This document shows positions 6,860-15,739 of a DNA stretch of 32,122 nucleotides, in pieces. The position numbers were made by a program, and so were the translations under genes. The stretch covers positions 1-32,122 of the forward strand of contig JAJQCJ010000037.1 of NCBI GenBank assembly GCA_021202775.1, written 5' to 3'. The notes below the pieces were generated by a model, which was not told the origin of the DNA, did not search any database, and saw only the letters and a program-made list of their open reading frames with translations. Source of the DNA: Clostridiales bacterium (GTDB lineage: Bacteria > Bacillota > Clostridia > Oscillospirales > Oscillospiraceae). Every line of letters starts with the position of its first letter. Positions within the stretch are counted from its first letter, which is position 1.

Positions 6860-9800
6860 TTACTTGAAATATTCCGCGCCGGACTCGAAGATGGGCATCA
6901 GCTTCTCGCCGGGGATGTTCAGGCCCACGCCGGGGTTCCACCGCTCCGTGTGGCCCATCTTGCCGAAGACCCGCCCGTCCGGGGAGAAGATGCCCTCGAT
7001 GGAGTATACCGAGCCGTTGGGGTTGGCGGAGATGTCCAGAGAGGGGACGCCGCTGCCGTCCACATACTGGGTGGCGATTTGTCCGTTTTTCACCATCTGC
7101 TCCAGAATGGGAGCCGGGGCCACGAAGCGGCCCTCGCCGTGGGAGACGGGTACGCTGTAGACCTGGCCCACCTGGCTTTTCAGCATCCAGGGGGAGTGTA
7201 CCGAGGCCACACGGGTGTCGCAGTAGCGGCTCTGGTGGCGGCCGATCAGGTTAAAGGTCAGGGTGGGGCAGGTGTCGTCCATGTCCCGAATCTCGCCGTA
7301 GGGCACCAGGCCCAGCTTCACCAGGGCCTGGAAGCCGTTGCAGATGCCCAGCATCAGGCCGTCCCGGTTCTTCAGCAGGTCATGGACCGCATCCTTGATG
7401 CGCCCGTTGCGGAAGAAGGAGGCGATGAACTTGCCGGAGCCCTCCGGCTCGTCGCCGCCGGAGAAGCCGCCGGGGAGGACGATCATCTGGGCGTTCCGGA
7501 TGGCCTGCTCCAGAGCGTTGGCGGAGTCCAGCAGCAGGTCGGTGGTCAGGTTCCGCACCACCACGATCTCCGGCTGGATGCCCGCCCGGAGGCAGGCGTT
7601 GGCGGTGTCATACTCGCAGTTGGTGCCGGGGAACACCGGGATCACTGCCCGGGGCCGGGCGACTTTGGCAGCGGGGGCCCTGTTGGGCCGCATGTTGCAG
7701 TCCACGTTGGGGATGGTGTAGGGCTCTACCTTGGCATCGGTGGGATAGACGCCCTCCAGCGTCCCCTCCCAGGCCCTGTCCAGCTCGTCAATGGACAGGG
7801 TCACACCGGCCACGGAGATGCAGCCGTCCGCCGTGGTGACGCCGATTTTCCGGGCGCAGTCCACATCCTCCGTCAGCTCAGCCACGATAGAGCCGCAGCG
7901 GCGGCCAAAGAGCAGCTCGCCCGCCACATCCGCTTCACCGGCGAAGCCAACGCCGTTGCCGAAGCTCATCTTCATCAGCGCCTCGGCTACGCCGCCGGAG
8001 GTCAGGGCGAAGGAGGATTTCACCTTCCCCGCCAGCAGCAGCTGACGGTAGGCGTTCCACACGGCCTTGGTGCCCGCATAATCTCCCTCCGGGGCCTCAA
8101 ACAGGTACACCGGGTGCCCGGCGGCCTTGAACTCGTTGGAGACGATTTCCCCCACCTTGCCCGGGGCGATGGCGAAGGAAACCAGCGTCGGCGGCACGTC
8201 CAGATCCATGAAGGAGCCGGACATGGAGTCCTTGCCGCCGATGGCGGCGCAGCCCAGGCCGATCTGGGCCTGATAGGCCCCCAGCAGGGCGGCGAAGGGC
8301 TTGCCCCAGCGCTCCGGCTCCTGACGGAGCCGCTCAAAATACTCCTGGAAGGTCAGATAGACCTCCTCCACATCGCCGCCTGCGGCCACGACTTTCGCCA
8401 CAGACTCCACCACGCTGCACTGTGCGCCGTAGAAGGGGTCCGCCGCCATCTGCATGGGGTCGAAGCCGCTGGCCATAATGGAGCAGGTGTCGGTGGTGCA
8501 GCCGGGGCCCACGGGCAGCAGGCCCACCATGGCCTGGGCCGGGGTCAGCTGCCGCTTGCCGCCGTAGGGGAACAGGACGGAGCCCGCGCCGATGGAGGCG
8601 TCGAACCGCTCCCCCAGCCCCCGCTGGGAGGCAGTGTTGGGGTCCTTCGCGATGGCGAGGAACCGGGCCTTCACGTCGCCGGTGTCACCGGTGGGCAGCT
8701 TGCCCGCCCCCTGGGGGACGGAGACGGCGGCGTGCTTCACGGCGCCGTTGGAGTTCAGGAAGGCCCGGGACAGGTTGACAATCTCCTTCCCGTTCCAGTG
8801 CAGCACCATCCGGGGGCTCTCCGTCACCACGGCCACCTGATAGGCCTCCAGGTTCTCCGCTGTGGCGGCGGCGATGAATTTTTCTGCGTCCTCCTGGGCC
8901 ACCACCACGGCCATCCGCTCCTGAGACTCGGAGATGGCCAGCTCGGTGCCGTCCAGGCCCTCATACTTTTTGCGGACGGCGTTCAGGTCGATGGAGAGGC
9001 CGTCCGCCAGCTCGCCGATGGCCACGGACACGCCGCCTGCGCCGAAGTCGTTGCAGCGTTTAATCATCCGGGTAACATCGGGGTCCCGGAAGAGCCGCTG
9101 AATCTTCCGCTCCTCCGGGGCGTTGCCCTTCTGCACCTCGGAGCCCATGGTGGCCAGGGAGTCCAGCTTGTGGCTCTTGGAGGAGCCGGTGGCCCCGCCG
9201 ATGCCGTCCCGTCCGGTGCGGCCCCCCAGCAGGATGACCACGTCCCCGGGCTGGGGCTCGGTGCGCACCACGGCGTCGGCCCGGACGGCCCCCACCACGG
9301 CCCCCAGCTCCATGTGCTTGGCCACATAGCCAGGGTGATAGTATTCGTTGACGATGCCGGTGGCCAGGCCAATCTGGTTGCCGTAGGAGGAGTAGCCCGC
9401 GGCGGCGGTGGTGGCCAGCTTACGCTGGGGCAGGCGTCCGGGGATGGTCTCCTCCAGCGGGGTGCGGGGGTCGCCGCAGCCGGTGATGCGCATGGCCTGA
9501 TAGATATAGGCCCGGCCGGAGAGGGGGTCCCGGATGGCGCCGCCGATGCAGGTGGCCGCCCCGCCGAAGGGCTCAATTTCTGTGGGATGGTTGTGCGTCT
9601 CGTTCTTGAACTGGAGGAGCCAGTCCTCCTCTTTGCCGTCCACCGCCACGGGGATGTGGATGGAGCAGGCGTTGATCTCCTCGCTCTCGTCCAGGTTGTC
9701 CAGGCAGCCCCGCTTTTTCAGCACCTTGGCCCCCAGGGTGCCCAGGTCCATCAGGGTCTGGGGGCGCTGGGCCGCCTTCTCCTCACCGTAGACCTCCACC

Positions 9801-10573
9801 CGGCCCGCCAGGTACCGCTCATAGGCGGCCTGCACGTCGGGGTCGGCGATCTCGGCGCTGTCGATATGGGTGCCGAAGGTGGTGTGGCGGCAGTGGTCGG
9901 ACCAGTAGGTGTCGATGACCCGAATCTCCGTGATGGTGGGGTCCCGATGCTCCTCTTTCCGGAAGTAGTCCTGGAGGAAGGCCAGGTCGTCCACGTCCAT
10001 GGCCAGGCCCAGCTGCCCCAGCAGGTCGGCAAGGCCCTCCCGGTCCAGATTCAGGAAGCCTTCCTCCACCGCAACCTCGGTGGGGATGGCGTACTGCTGC
10101 ACCAGGGTGGCGGGCTTGTCCATGGCGGCCTCCCGGCGCTCCACCGGGTTGATGAGGTAGCCCGCCGCCTTCTGCCGCTCCTCCGGGGAGATCTCCCCCT
10201 GGAGGACGTAGAGGGTGGCCGCCTTCACCAGCGGCCGGTCGCACCCCGCCAGAAGCTGGATGCACTGGGCGCAGGAATCCGCCCGCTGGTCGAACTGACC
10301 GGGCAGGGCCTCCACCGCCAGAATGGTGTGGGGGCCGTCGATGACCGGCGGCTCCTCCTCATAGAAGCTGTCCACCATGGGTTCGGAGAACACGGTCCCC
10401 TCCGCCTGGCGGTACACGCTCTCGCTGATGTGCTCCACATCGTAGCGGTAGAGGATGCGCACCCCGGTGAGGCTCTGCATCCCCAGCTGCTCCTTCAGCT
10501 CGCTGTAGATCTGTCGGGCCTCCACGTCAAAGCCGGGCCGCTTCTCCGCATAGCAACGATACACTCGGTTCAT
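6860..10573 (-). CDS. purL: Phosphoribosylformylglycinamidine synthase, single-chain
   Basis: A 1237-residue enzyme that makes FGAM from FGAR, glutamine and ATP in purine synthesis. The length shows the fused form, with synthetase halves and a C-terminal class I glutaminase in one chain, rather than separate PurS/PurL/PurQ. The synthetase region has SDHCRHTTF and NETHNHPTEIEPFGGAATCIGG. The glutaminase has PVFPGTNCEYD, the nucleophile elbow GICNGFQ (C1078) and HGEGR. The start is ATG 10573 with GGAGGAG just upstream; an earlier in-frame start would extend without reason. It follows the lipoprotein gene by 28 bp and is probably last in the flavodoxin-pgeF-lipoprotein-purL string. Confidence 0.97.
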   Translation of the reverse strand: MNRVYRCYAEKRPGFDVEARQIYSELKEQLGMQSLTGVRILYRYDVEHISESVYRQAEGTVFSEPMVDSFYEEEPPVIDGPHTILAVEALPGQFDQRADSCAQCIQLLAGCDRPLVKAATLYVLQGEISPEERQKAAGYLINPVERREAAMDKPATLVQQYAIPTEVAVEEGFLNLDREGLADLLGQLGLAMDVDDLAFLQDYFRKEEHRDPTITEIRVIDTYWSDHCRHTTFGTHIDSAEIADPDVQAAYERYLAGRVEVYGEEKAAQRPQTLMDLGTLGAKVLKKRGCLDNLDESEEINACSIHIPVAVDGKEEDWLLQFKNETHNHPTEIEPFGGAATCIGGAIRDPLSGRAYIYQAMRITGCGDPRTPLEETIPGRLPQRKLATTAAAGYSSYGNQIGLATGIVNEYYHPGYVAKHMELGAVVGAVRADAVVRTEPQPGDVVILLGGRTGRDGIGGATGSSKSHKLDSLATMGSEVQKGNAPEERKIQRLFRDPDVTRMIKRCNDFGAGGVSVAIGELADGLSIDLNAVRKKYEGLDGTELAISESQERMAVVVAQEDAEKFIAAATAENLEAYQVAVVTESPRMVLHWNGKEIVNLSRAFLNSNGAVKHAAVSVPQGAGKLPTGDTGDVKARFLAIAKDPNTASQRGLGERFDASIGAGSVLFPYGGKRQLTPAQAMVGLLPVGPGCTTDTCSIMASGFDPMQMAADPFYGAQCSVVESVAKVVAAGGDVEEVYLTFQEYFERLRQEPERWGKPFAALLGAYQAQIGLGCAAIGGKDSMSGSFMDLDVPPTLVSFAIAPGKVGEIVSNEFKAAGHPVYLFEAPEGDYAGTKAVWNAYRQLLLAGKVKSSFALTSGGVAEALMKMSFGNGVGFAGEADVAGELLFGRRCGSIVAELTEDVDCARKIGVTTADGCISVAGVTLSIDELDRAWEGTLEGVYPTDAKVEPYTIPNVDCNMRPNRAPAAKVARPRAVIPVFPGTNCEYDTANACLRAGIQPEIVVVRNLTTDLLLDSANALEQAIRNAQMIVLPGGFSGGDEPEGSGKFIASFFRNGRIKDAVHDLLKNRDGLMLGICNGFQALVKLGLVPYGEIRDMDDTCPTLTFNLIGRHQSRYCDTRVASVHSPWMLKSQVGQVYSVPVSHGEGRFVAPAPILEQMVKNGQIATQYVDGSGVPSLDISANPNGSVYSIEGIFSPDGRVFGKMGHTERWNPGVGLNIPGEKLMPIFESGAEYFK

Positions 10574-10601
10574 AACTGGTCTCCTCCTACTGTTGTCTCT
10601 T

Positions 10602-12335
10602 TTATGACGCCTGTTCCGCAGTTTCTTCGGTCTGGCCGGCAAAGGTCCAGCCGGAGAACTGATAGAACAGATTGTGCTGGGTGGGGGTCAGGCTGGTCAG
10701 TGTGTTCCACTGATACAGGACGGAATAACATTTAAAACAAATGGGGATAAAGGGGGCCTGTTCGGCCAGCGCCTCATACAGCGCCGCCGCTGCGTCCAGC
10801 CGGGCCGTTCCGCCGGATTTTTGGAAGGCGGTGTAAAGGGCGGTCAGGTCGGCGTCGGCGTAGCCCCGGGGATTCTGGGCGCCGTCCTCCTCCAGAAAGG
10901 CGTCCAGGCCGAAGTCGGCGGTGAGCTGCACCTCGCCCAGATACAGGTCATAGTCGCCGTCGGCCACGGCGGCCTTGAAGTCGCTCCAGGACAGGGTCTC
11001 CACCGTCACGCTCATGCCCAGGGCCTCCAGCTCCGCCGCGATCTCCTGGGCGATGGATACCTTAAAGGTGGAGTCGGAGTTGACGATCAGGGTCAGCGTC
11101 CCCCCGGAATAGCTGCCGTCCAGCAGCTCCGCCGCCTGCTCCGTGTCCTGGGACAGGGCCTCCGCCAGTCCTGCGTCGTAGTCCGCCGCGCTGGGGCTGA
11201 TGGGCAGGCTGGTGGCCTCCCCGTGGCCGGACAGCATCTTGCTCACCAGGGTATCCCGGTCCAGGGCGTAGTAGATGGCGCTGCGCACCTTCCGGGTGGC
11301 GCAGGCCCCTTTCTCCGTATTGCAGCCCAGGAAGAGCATCACCGTGGTGGCGTAGTCCGCCACCTGGAAGTTGCCGTTGTAGCTCAGGGTGCTGGTGCCG
11401 GTCAGGTCGGTGGTGACCAGGCTGATGGCCCCGCTGCCGAAGCCGTAGAGGAGGTAGTCGCTGTCCTCCGCCCCATAGAGGGGGATGGTCTCCAGCGGCA
11501 GGGTCTCCCCCCGCCACCAGTCGGCGTTGGCCTCCAGACAGGAGGGATCGTCCCCGTCATAGCACAGGCGATAAGCCCTGGTGCCGGTGGGCAGGTCGTC
11601 CTGACCGGTGCCCTCCCTGACGATGGGGATGTCCAGCAGCCGGTCAAAGCCGGCGTTGGCCCCGTTCACTTTGATGACCACGGTGCTGCTGTTCTCCGCC
11701 CTGACGGACTTCACCTTGCTGAGCCGAGAACAGTAAATGCTGTCCTCGCTGCGGGCCTGGTTCAGGGAGTAGACCACATCGTCTGCGTCCATGGCGGTGC
11801 CGTCGGTAAAGGTCACGTCGGTGCGCAGGGTGACGGTGACGGTGGTGACCAGGTCGTAGGTCTTTGTCTCCGTTTTCTCTGCCTCCGCCTCGCTCTCGCT
11901 GCCTTCGCCCTCGGTGTCGGAGGTGTCCTCCCCGCCCTCCTCGTCCTCCTCACCGGAGGCAGAGGACACCTGGCAGGTGACGCCGGTGGCCAGGCAGGGC
12001 TGCACCGTGAAGCCCTCGTCCAGTTCGACCAGCGTGTCGAACAGCAGGCTGATGATGGTCTGGTTGGCGGTGTTCTCGCAGTAATAGGGGTTGAAGCTGA
12101 CGTCGGTGTAATAGCCCAGGGTGAAGGGCTGCGTCTCCGCTTCGTCCTCCTCGTCGGACAGCACTGCGTCCGGGTCGGCGGGCAGGTCGCCGCCGGAGGA
12201 GCCGGAGGCCGACTCCGAGGCGGATGAGGATGCGGTTGCGGCCAGACTGGCGCTGACGCTGCCCACGCAGGCCGTCAGAGCGCAGAGCATGGCCGCCGCC
12301 AGCAGCAGGGATATCAAGTTTCGTAGCTTCCTCAT
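10602..12335 (-). CDS. Extracellular solute-binding lipoprotein, family 5 (peptide/nickel type)
   Basis: A 577-residue surface lipoprotein. Residues 1-23 form a lipoprotein signal (KLRNLISLLLAAAMLCALTAC; lipid-bearing Cys at 23), then a Ser/Ala/Gly-rich linker. The body has the family 5 look: a start such as FTLGYYTDVSFNPY, LLFDTLVELDEG, and TDVTFTDGTAMDADDVVYSL. An acidic insert (EEDEEGGEDTSDTEGEGSES) lies around residue 135. Such proteins deliver oligopeptides or nickel to an ABC importer, but no permease or ATPase gene is in the window, so it is an orphan here. It lies 17 bp after pgeF and 28 bp before purL. Confidence 0.85.
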   Translation of the reverse strand: MRKLRNLISLLLAAAMLCALTACVGSVSASLAATASSSASESASGSSGGDLPADPDAVLSDEEDEAETQPFTLGYYTDVSFNPYYCENTANQTIISLLFDTLVELDEGFTVQPCLATGVTCQVSSASGEEDEEGGEDTSDTEGEGSESEAEAEKTETKTYDLVTTVTVTLRTDVTFTDGTAMDADDVVYSLNQARSEDSIYCSRLSKVKSVRAENSSTVVIKVNGANAGFDRLLDIPIVREGTGQDDLPTGTRAYRLCYDGDDPSCLEANADWWRGETLPLETIPLYGAEDSDYLLYGFGSGAISLVTTDLTGTSTLSYNGNFQVADYATTVMLFLGCNTEKGACATRKVRSAIYYALDRDTLVSKMLSGHGEATSLPISPSAADYDAGLAEALSQDTEQAAELLDGSYSGGTLTLIVNSDSTFKVSIAQEIAAELEALGMSVTVETLSWSDFKAAVADGDYDLYLGEVQLTADFGLDAFLEEDGAQNPRGYADADLTALYTAFQKSGGTARLDAAAALYEALAEQAPFIPICFKCYSVLYQWNTLTSLTPTQHNLFYQFSGWTFAGQTEETAEQAS

Positions 12336-12351
12336 AATCAGTAACCTTGCC

Positions 12352-13170
12352 TCAGGGGTTGAGCTGGATCACGGCGGCCATGGACCCTCTGGCGGGGCCG
12401 GTGTGCCGGTGAGACCAGTATATATCACGTTTACAGCTGGTGCAATCGTCAGAAATCACGATATTTTCCGGGGGAACGCCCCCCTTTTCCGCCCAGCGGC
12501 GGTTGATTCCCTTCAAATCCACCCGAAACCTTCCGTTGGGAAGGGTGTCGATGAAGTCCTCCGCCTCCCGGCCCAATGCCTCCCGCATGGCCTGGGGCAC
12601 GTCGCCTCTGGTCTCAAAGCAGCAGCGGGAGATGCCGGGGCCGATGGCGCAGCGGATGTCCGCCGGGCGGCAGCCGTAGACCTCCCCCATCCGCTCCAGC
12701 GTCACCGCCACGATGCCCAGGGCGGTGCCCCGCCAGCCGGCGTGGCTGGCGGCAGCCACCCGCCGCACCGGGTCGTAAAACAGCACCGGGATGCAGTCCG
12801 CGGAGAAGATCATCAGCGGCAGGCCGGGCACGTCGGTCATCAGGCCGTCCGCCTCATAGTCCCGTTCCCGGCGAAGGCCCTTTCCCCCGTCCGCCAGGGT
12901 GCAGACCCGGACCTCGGCCCGATGCACCTGATGGGAGAATACCAGTTTTTCCGCATTCGCCCCGCCGATGGCGGCACAGAAGCGGCGGCAGTTCTCCCGC
13001 ACCCGTTCCGGGTCGTCCCCCCGGCCGATGCCCAGGTTCAGGCTGTCCCAGGGGGCGGGGCTGACGCCGCCCAGCCGGGTGGAGAAGCCGTGGCAGGCCC
13101 CGCCGTCGGTGAAGCCTGCGGCCTCCAGCCAGTCCAGCCCGCCGGCCGTCACATGATGGACAAACTCCAT
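12352..13170 (-). CDS. pgeF: PgeF/YfiH/LACC1-family purine nucleoside phosphorylase-like enzyme
   Basis: A 272-residue protein of the former multicopper-oxidase-like YfiH family. Members bind zinc through two His and one Cys. They act as purine nucleoside phosphorylase/adenosine deaminase-type enzymes, and in E. coli PgeF edits peptidoglycan precursors. Visible sites are SHQVHRA, SADCIPVLFYDP, ASHAGWRGT and CAIGPGISRCCFE. The position upstream of purL suits a role in purine handling, though this is inference. The start ATG 13170 follows GAGG by 5 nt and lies 7 bp after the flavodoxin stop codon. Confidence 0.88.
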   Translation of the reverse strand: MEFVHHVTAGGLDWLEAAGFTDGGACHGFSTRLGGVSPAPWDSLNLGIGRGDDPERVRENCRRFCAAIGGANAEKLVFSHQVHRAEVRVCTLADGGKGLRRERDYEADGLMTDVPGLPLMIFSADCIPVLFYDPVRRVAAASHAGWRGTALGIVAVTLERMGEVYGCRPADIRCAIGPGISRCCFETRGDVPQAMREALGREAEDFIDTLPNGRFRVDLKGINRRWAEKGGVPPENIVISDDCTSCKRDIYWSHRHTGPARGSMAAVIQLNP

Positions 13171-13177
13171 AGCTCCC

Positions 13178-13807
13178 TCAGCGGACGAAGTTGGTATGGA
13201 AGGTTTTCTCCGTCTCCGGCACGGGGACGCCGTTCTCCCGTCCCAGGGCGATGCACTTCAGCAGCCAGGCCATGTTGCGGCCAATGTTCCGCATGGTCTG
13301 GAGCCCTTCCTCGTCCTGGAGGACCTCCTCCGGCTGGTTGCCGTGTACCTCGTTCCAGTAGGTGGAGGCCACAACGGGCATTTCCTTGATGGTGAAGTAT
13401 TTGTTCAGCACGTCAAAGGAGGTCACCGTCCCCGCCCGCCGGGCGGAGGCCACCGCCGCCGCAGGCTTGTGGGCGAAGGCGTCTCCCCCCGCGTAGAAGC
13501 ACCGGTCCAGCACGGACAAAATCCGCCCGGAGGGATGGGCGTAGTACACCGGGGTGCCGAACACAAAGCCGTCACATTCCCTGGCCTTGGCGATGAGCTC
13601 ATTGACGCAGTCGTCCGTAAAGACGCAGCCCTGACCGCCGTTCCGGCGGCAGCCGCCGCAGCCGATACAGTCCCGCACCGGGGTGGTGGGGATGGTGTAC
13701 AGCTCCCAGTCGATGCCCTCCTGCTCCAGAACTTTGCCGATCTCCATTAGGCCGGTGGCGGTGCAGCCTGCCGCTTTGGGGCTGCCGTTGATCATCAATA
13801 CTTTCAT
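13178..13807 (-). CDS. Flavodoxin-like FMN-dependent NAD(P)H reductase
   Basis: A 209-residue flavoprotein of the iron-sulfur flavoprotein/NADPH-dependent FMN reductase group. The FMN phosphate loop is NGSPKAAGCTATG near the N-terminus. CIGCGGCRRN and GCVFTDDC give a Cys-rich stretch near residue 50, which can hold an Fe-S cluster in some relatives. GTPVYYAHPSG is the flavin-ring contact loop. The start is ATG 13807, with AAGGAGG 8 nt upstream; the open frame extends 43 codons further but across the promoter. It is the first gene of the leftward string that leads to purL. Confidence 0.88.
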   Translation of the reverse strand: MKVLMINGSPKAAGCTATGLMEIGKVLEQEGIDWELYTIPTTPVRDCIGCGGCRRNGGQGCVFTDDCVNELIAKARECDGFVFGTPVYYAHPSGRILSVLDRCFYAGGDAFAHKPAAAVASARRAGTVTSFDVLNKYFTIKEMPVVASTYWNEVHGNQPEEVLQDEEGLQTMRNIGRNMAWLLKCIALGRENGVPVPETEKTFHTNFVR

Positions 13808-13853
13808 GGGAAAAACCTCCTTCGCCCCGGCGGGGCGCCTTTTCACGCCTCCC

Positions 13854-13883
13854 ATTATACCATAGGTGTGGTTTTCTTGACAA
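13854..13883 (-). promoter_or_regulatory. Promoter of the flavodoxin-pgeF-lipoprotein-purL string
   Basis: On the minus strand, -35 TTGTCA (13878-13883) and a perfect -10 TATAAT (13854-13859) have an 18-bp spacer, 46 bp upstream of the ATG. No other good promoter was seen between the four genes. Confidence 0.7.
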
Positions 13884-13926
13884 CCCAAAAGGGGGAAAAT
13901 TGAGGACGCCGAACCCCCCAGGGGGC

Positions 13927-13955
13927 TTGCGCCCAATTTCTATAGTATTTATAAT
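13927..13955 (+). promoter_or_regulatory. Promoter of the two small membrane-protein genes
   Basis: -35 TTGCGC (13927-13932) and perfect -10 TATAAT (13950-13955) have a 17-bp spacer, followed by AGGAGG at 13971-13976. Confidence 0.6.
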
Positions 13956-13984
13956 AGTATCACCAATTTCAGGAGGTTTTTACT

Positions 13985-14386
13985 ATGGCTTGTTTTTTAG
14001 TTCCCGCCGCTGAGGCAATCGTGGTCACCGCCGCCACCAAGTATCTGGAGAAGAAGAACGGCGTCGCTGAGGCGCAGATGCAGGATGAATCCGGCGTGCT
14101 GCCCGCCAGGGTTTCCTTCACCCGCAAGCTGCACTGGCTCATCAACCTGCTGTGGGGCGGCGTGGCCCTGCTGGCCTTTGAGCACGTCTGGCACGGTGAG
14201 GTGACCCCCTGGTTCCCCTTCCTGACGGCCACCGGCAACGCCGCGGACACCGCCACCATGCTCCACGAAATGGCCACCGCCGGGGTGGGGATGGCCCTGC
14301 TGGTCACCGCCGTCTGGGGCATCCTCGCCGCTGTCTCCACCGTCATCGTGAACCGGGCCCCGGCAGCGGAAGGCTCCGCCCGGTAA
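13985..14386 (+). CDS. Small membrane protein of unknown function
   Basis: A 133-residue protein I do not recognise. Hydrophobic helices appear at about residues 48-66 (LHWLINLLWGGVALLAF) and 97-121 (AGVGMALLVTAVWGILAAVS and on). The N-terminal part (residues 1-45) is amphipathic, with EKKNG and a DESG stretch. AGGAGG lies 8 nt upstream of the ATG. The next gene, also a small membrane protein, starts 14 bp after the stop, so the two are probably made together and may form a complex. A hairpin terminator follows the pair. Confidence 0.8.
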   Translation: MACFLVPAAEAIVVTAATKYLEKKNGVAEAQMQDESGVLPARVSFTRKLHWLINLLWGGVALLAFEHVWHGEVTPWFPFLTATGNAADTATMLHEMATAGVGMALLVTAVWGILAAVSTVIVNRAPAAEGSAR

Positions 14387-14399
14387 AGGGACAGGCGCC

Positions 14400-14714
14400 A
14401 TGACGCTGCTGACAACGGTTTTCGCCGCAGTCATTGCCACCGTGGTGTGGTACAACATGGCCCCGAAGGACGAGATGAAGGTCAGCGTCCTGTGTTTCCT
14501 CTACTGGGGCGCGTCCCTGATGTGGCTGGTGGACGCCGTCTTTGAGTACGTTGAGCTGGGGGCGGAGTACTTCACCCCGGCGGCGGAGGATATGCTGAAC
14601 GACCTGTTCCTGGGCCTCTCCGTTGTGGCCCTGGGGCTGGTGATCTGGCTGGTGATCCTGCTGGTCAAAGACCCCAAGGGCGTGGTAAGGGAGACGCTGC
14701 TGAAAAAGCGGTGA
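14400..14714 (+). CDS. Small membrane protein of unknown function, partner of the preceding gene
   Basis: A 104-residue protein with three likely membrane helices at about residues 2-18, 28-46 and 68-90 (LGLSVVALGLVIWLVILLV), ending in a basic KDPKG...LLKKR tail that suits the inner face of the membrane. An acidic loop (EYVELGAEYFTPAAEDM) lies between helices two and three. I do not recognise the family. The ATG follows GGGACAGG. Together with the upstream gene it forms a two-gene unit closed by the terminator at 14751-14806. Confidence 0.8.
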   Translation: MTLLTTVFAAVIATVVWYNMAPKDEMKVSVLCFLYWGASLMWLVDAVFEYVELGAEYFTPAAEDMLNDLFLGLSVVALGLVIWLVILLVKDPKGVVRETLLKKR

Positions 14715-14750
14715 GGCTGGCCGATGGGGCTGTGAAAAAGCCTCCCGCAA

Positions 14751-14806
14751 AACCGGTTCCTGTTTCAGCGGATGCTGAAGCGGGAACCGGTTCTCTTTTT
14801 CTTTCC
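14751..14806 (+). terminator. Terminator of the small membrane-protein pair
   Basis: AACCGGTTCC...TTTCAGC (14751-14769) pairs with GCTGAAGCGGGAACCGGTT (14774-14792) over about 18 bp with slight mispairing, followed by CTCTTTTTCTTT. Confidence 0.85.
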
Positions 14807-14914
14807 CTGTCTAAGGAAAACAGCCCCATAAGTTGCCGGCATTGCCTGAGCGCCTCCCCCGGCCGCCGGCGCCGTCCGTAAAGGAAAACTCCAGTTCTTC
14901 CCCGCGAAAGTGTG

Positions 14915-14951
14915 AAAAGACAGCAAAAAGAGGATAAATCTGTCTTTTTTT
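14915..14951 (+). terminator. Second terminator-like hairpin in the 14715-15038 gap
   Basis: AAAAGACAG (14915-14923) pairs with CTGTCTTTT (14940-14948) across a 16-nt loop and runs into a T-tract. The gap between the two terminators (about 14807-14914) holds no ORF with a ribosome binding site. It is GC-rich and could belong to a short RNA, but nothing recognisable was seen. Confidence 0.45.
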
Positions 14952-14976
14952 TGTGAAAAATGACAAGAAAAACCCT

Positions 14977-15006
14977 CTTACAAAAAAGTGGAAAAAGGTG
15001 TATAAT
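14977..15006 (+). promoter_or_regulatory. Promoter of the CarD-family gene
   Basis: A perfect -10 TATAAT (15001-15006) lies 18 bp after CTTACA (14977-14982). The leader to the ATG at 15039 is about 25 nt and carries GGAGATG. Confidence 0.55.
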
Positions 15007-15038
15007 AAATACACTAAGCAGAATGGAGATGAAGCGTC

Positions 15039-15530
15039 ATGCTGGAGAGCGGAAGTTTGATTATGCACGGTACCGCCGGCGTCTGCCGGGTGGAAGGCTA
15101 TAAGAAGCTGGACGGAATGCCCGGAGATTACGTCGTCCTCAGCCCGGTGTATCTGAAGGATGCCACCTTTTACACCCCGGTCAGCGGCGGCAAGGTGAAG
15201 ATGCGCCCCGTGATGACAAAGGAAGAGGCGAAAGACCTGATCGCCCAGATGCCGGATGCGGAGCTGATTCAGTTTTCCGGCATGGCGGATCAGAAACAGC
15301 GCAGCGCCGCCATTATGAAGTCCGGCGACAGCTTTGAGCTGGCCCGGCTGGCCAAAACGGTGTACCAGTACCAGAGCCGCCGAACCAAGGCGGGGAAGAA
15401 GCTGTCCAGCACGGACACCGGCATTTTGAAGCAGACGGAGCGGCTCCTCTTTGGCGAGCTGGCCACGGCGCTGGAGGTCCCCTATGACAGTGTGGAGCGG
15501 TACATCGTTCAGGTGTTCCAGGGGAGCTGA
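15039..15530 (+). CDS. CarD/CdnL-family transcription regulator
   Basis: A 163-residue protein. The N-terminal ~60 residues (LIMHGTAGVCRVEGYKKLDG...YVVLSPVYLKDATFYTPV) form the Tudor-like RNA-polymerase-interacting domain of the CarD/CdnL/TRCF family. The rest is helical and basic (RRTKAGKKLSSTDTGILKQTERLL), as in the DNA-binding C-terminal domain. Such proteins bind the RNA polymerase beta subunit and help promoters open; this role is taken from the family. It is monocistronic, between a strong promoter and a perfect-stem terminator, and lies just upstream of secA. Confidence 0.85.
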   Translation: MLESGSLIMHGTAGVCRVEGYKKLDGMPGDYVVLSPVYLKDATFYTPVSGGKVKMRPVMTKEEAKDLIAQMPDAELIQFSGMADQKQRSAAIMKSGDSFELARLAKTVYQYQSRRTKAGKKLSSTDTGILKQTERLLFGELATALEVPYDSVERYIVQVFQGS

Positions 15531-15546
15531 CGCATTTGCAGCGGTA

Positions 15547-15584
15547 CGCCTTCCGGAAGGACAGCCTTCCGGAAGGCGTTTTTT
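15547..15584 (+). terminator. Terminator of the CarD-family gene
   Basis: CGCCTTCCGGAAGG (15547-15560), loop ACAG, CCTTCCGGAAGGCG (15565-15578): a perfect 14-bp stem followed by TTTTTT. Confidence 0.92.
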
Positions 15585-15739
15585 GCCGCTCTTTTGCCGC
15601 TCCGGGGACACAAACGGAATTGCGGGCGGTTTTTACCATAAAAATGTGAAAAAACCTCTTCCTTTACTCCGAAATTTGTGCTACAATGGATACCGCATGA
15701 ATGCCCCTTTTGCGGGCTAGAAGAAAGGAACCTGAATCT

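Noticed and set aside
6314-10735. Very long plus-strand open frame (1473 codons) opposite purL
   Set aside because: It is antisense to purL, which has full catalytic motifs. The translation is a low-complexity His/Gly/Val/Leu-rich shadow with no family features, typical of GC-rich antisense frames.
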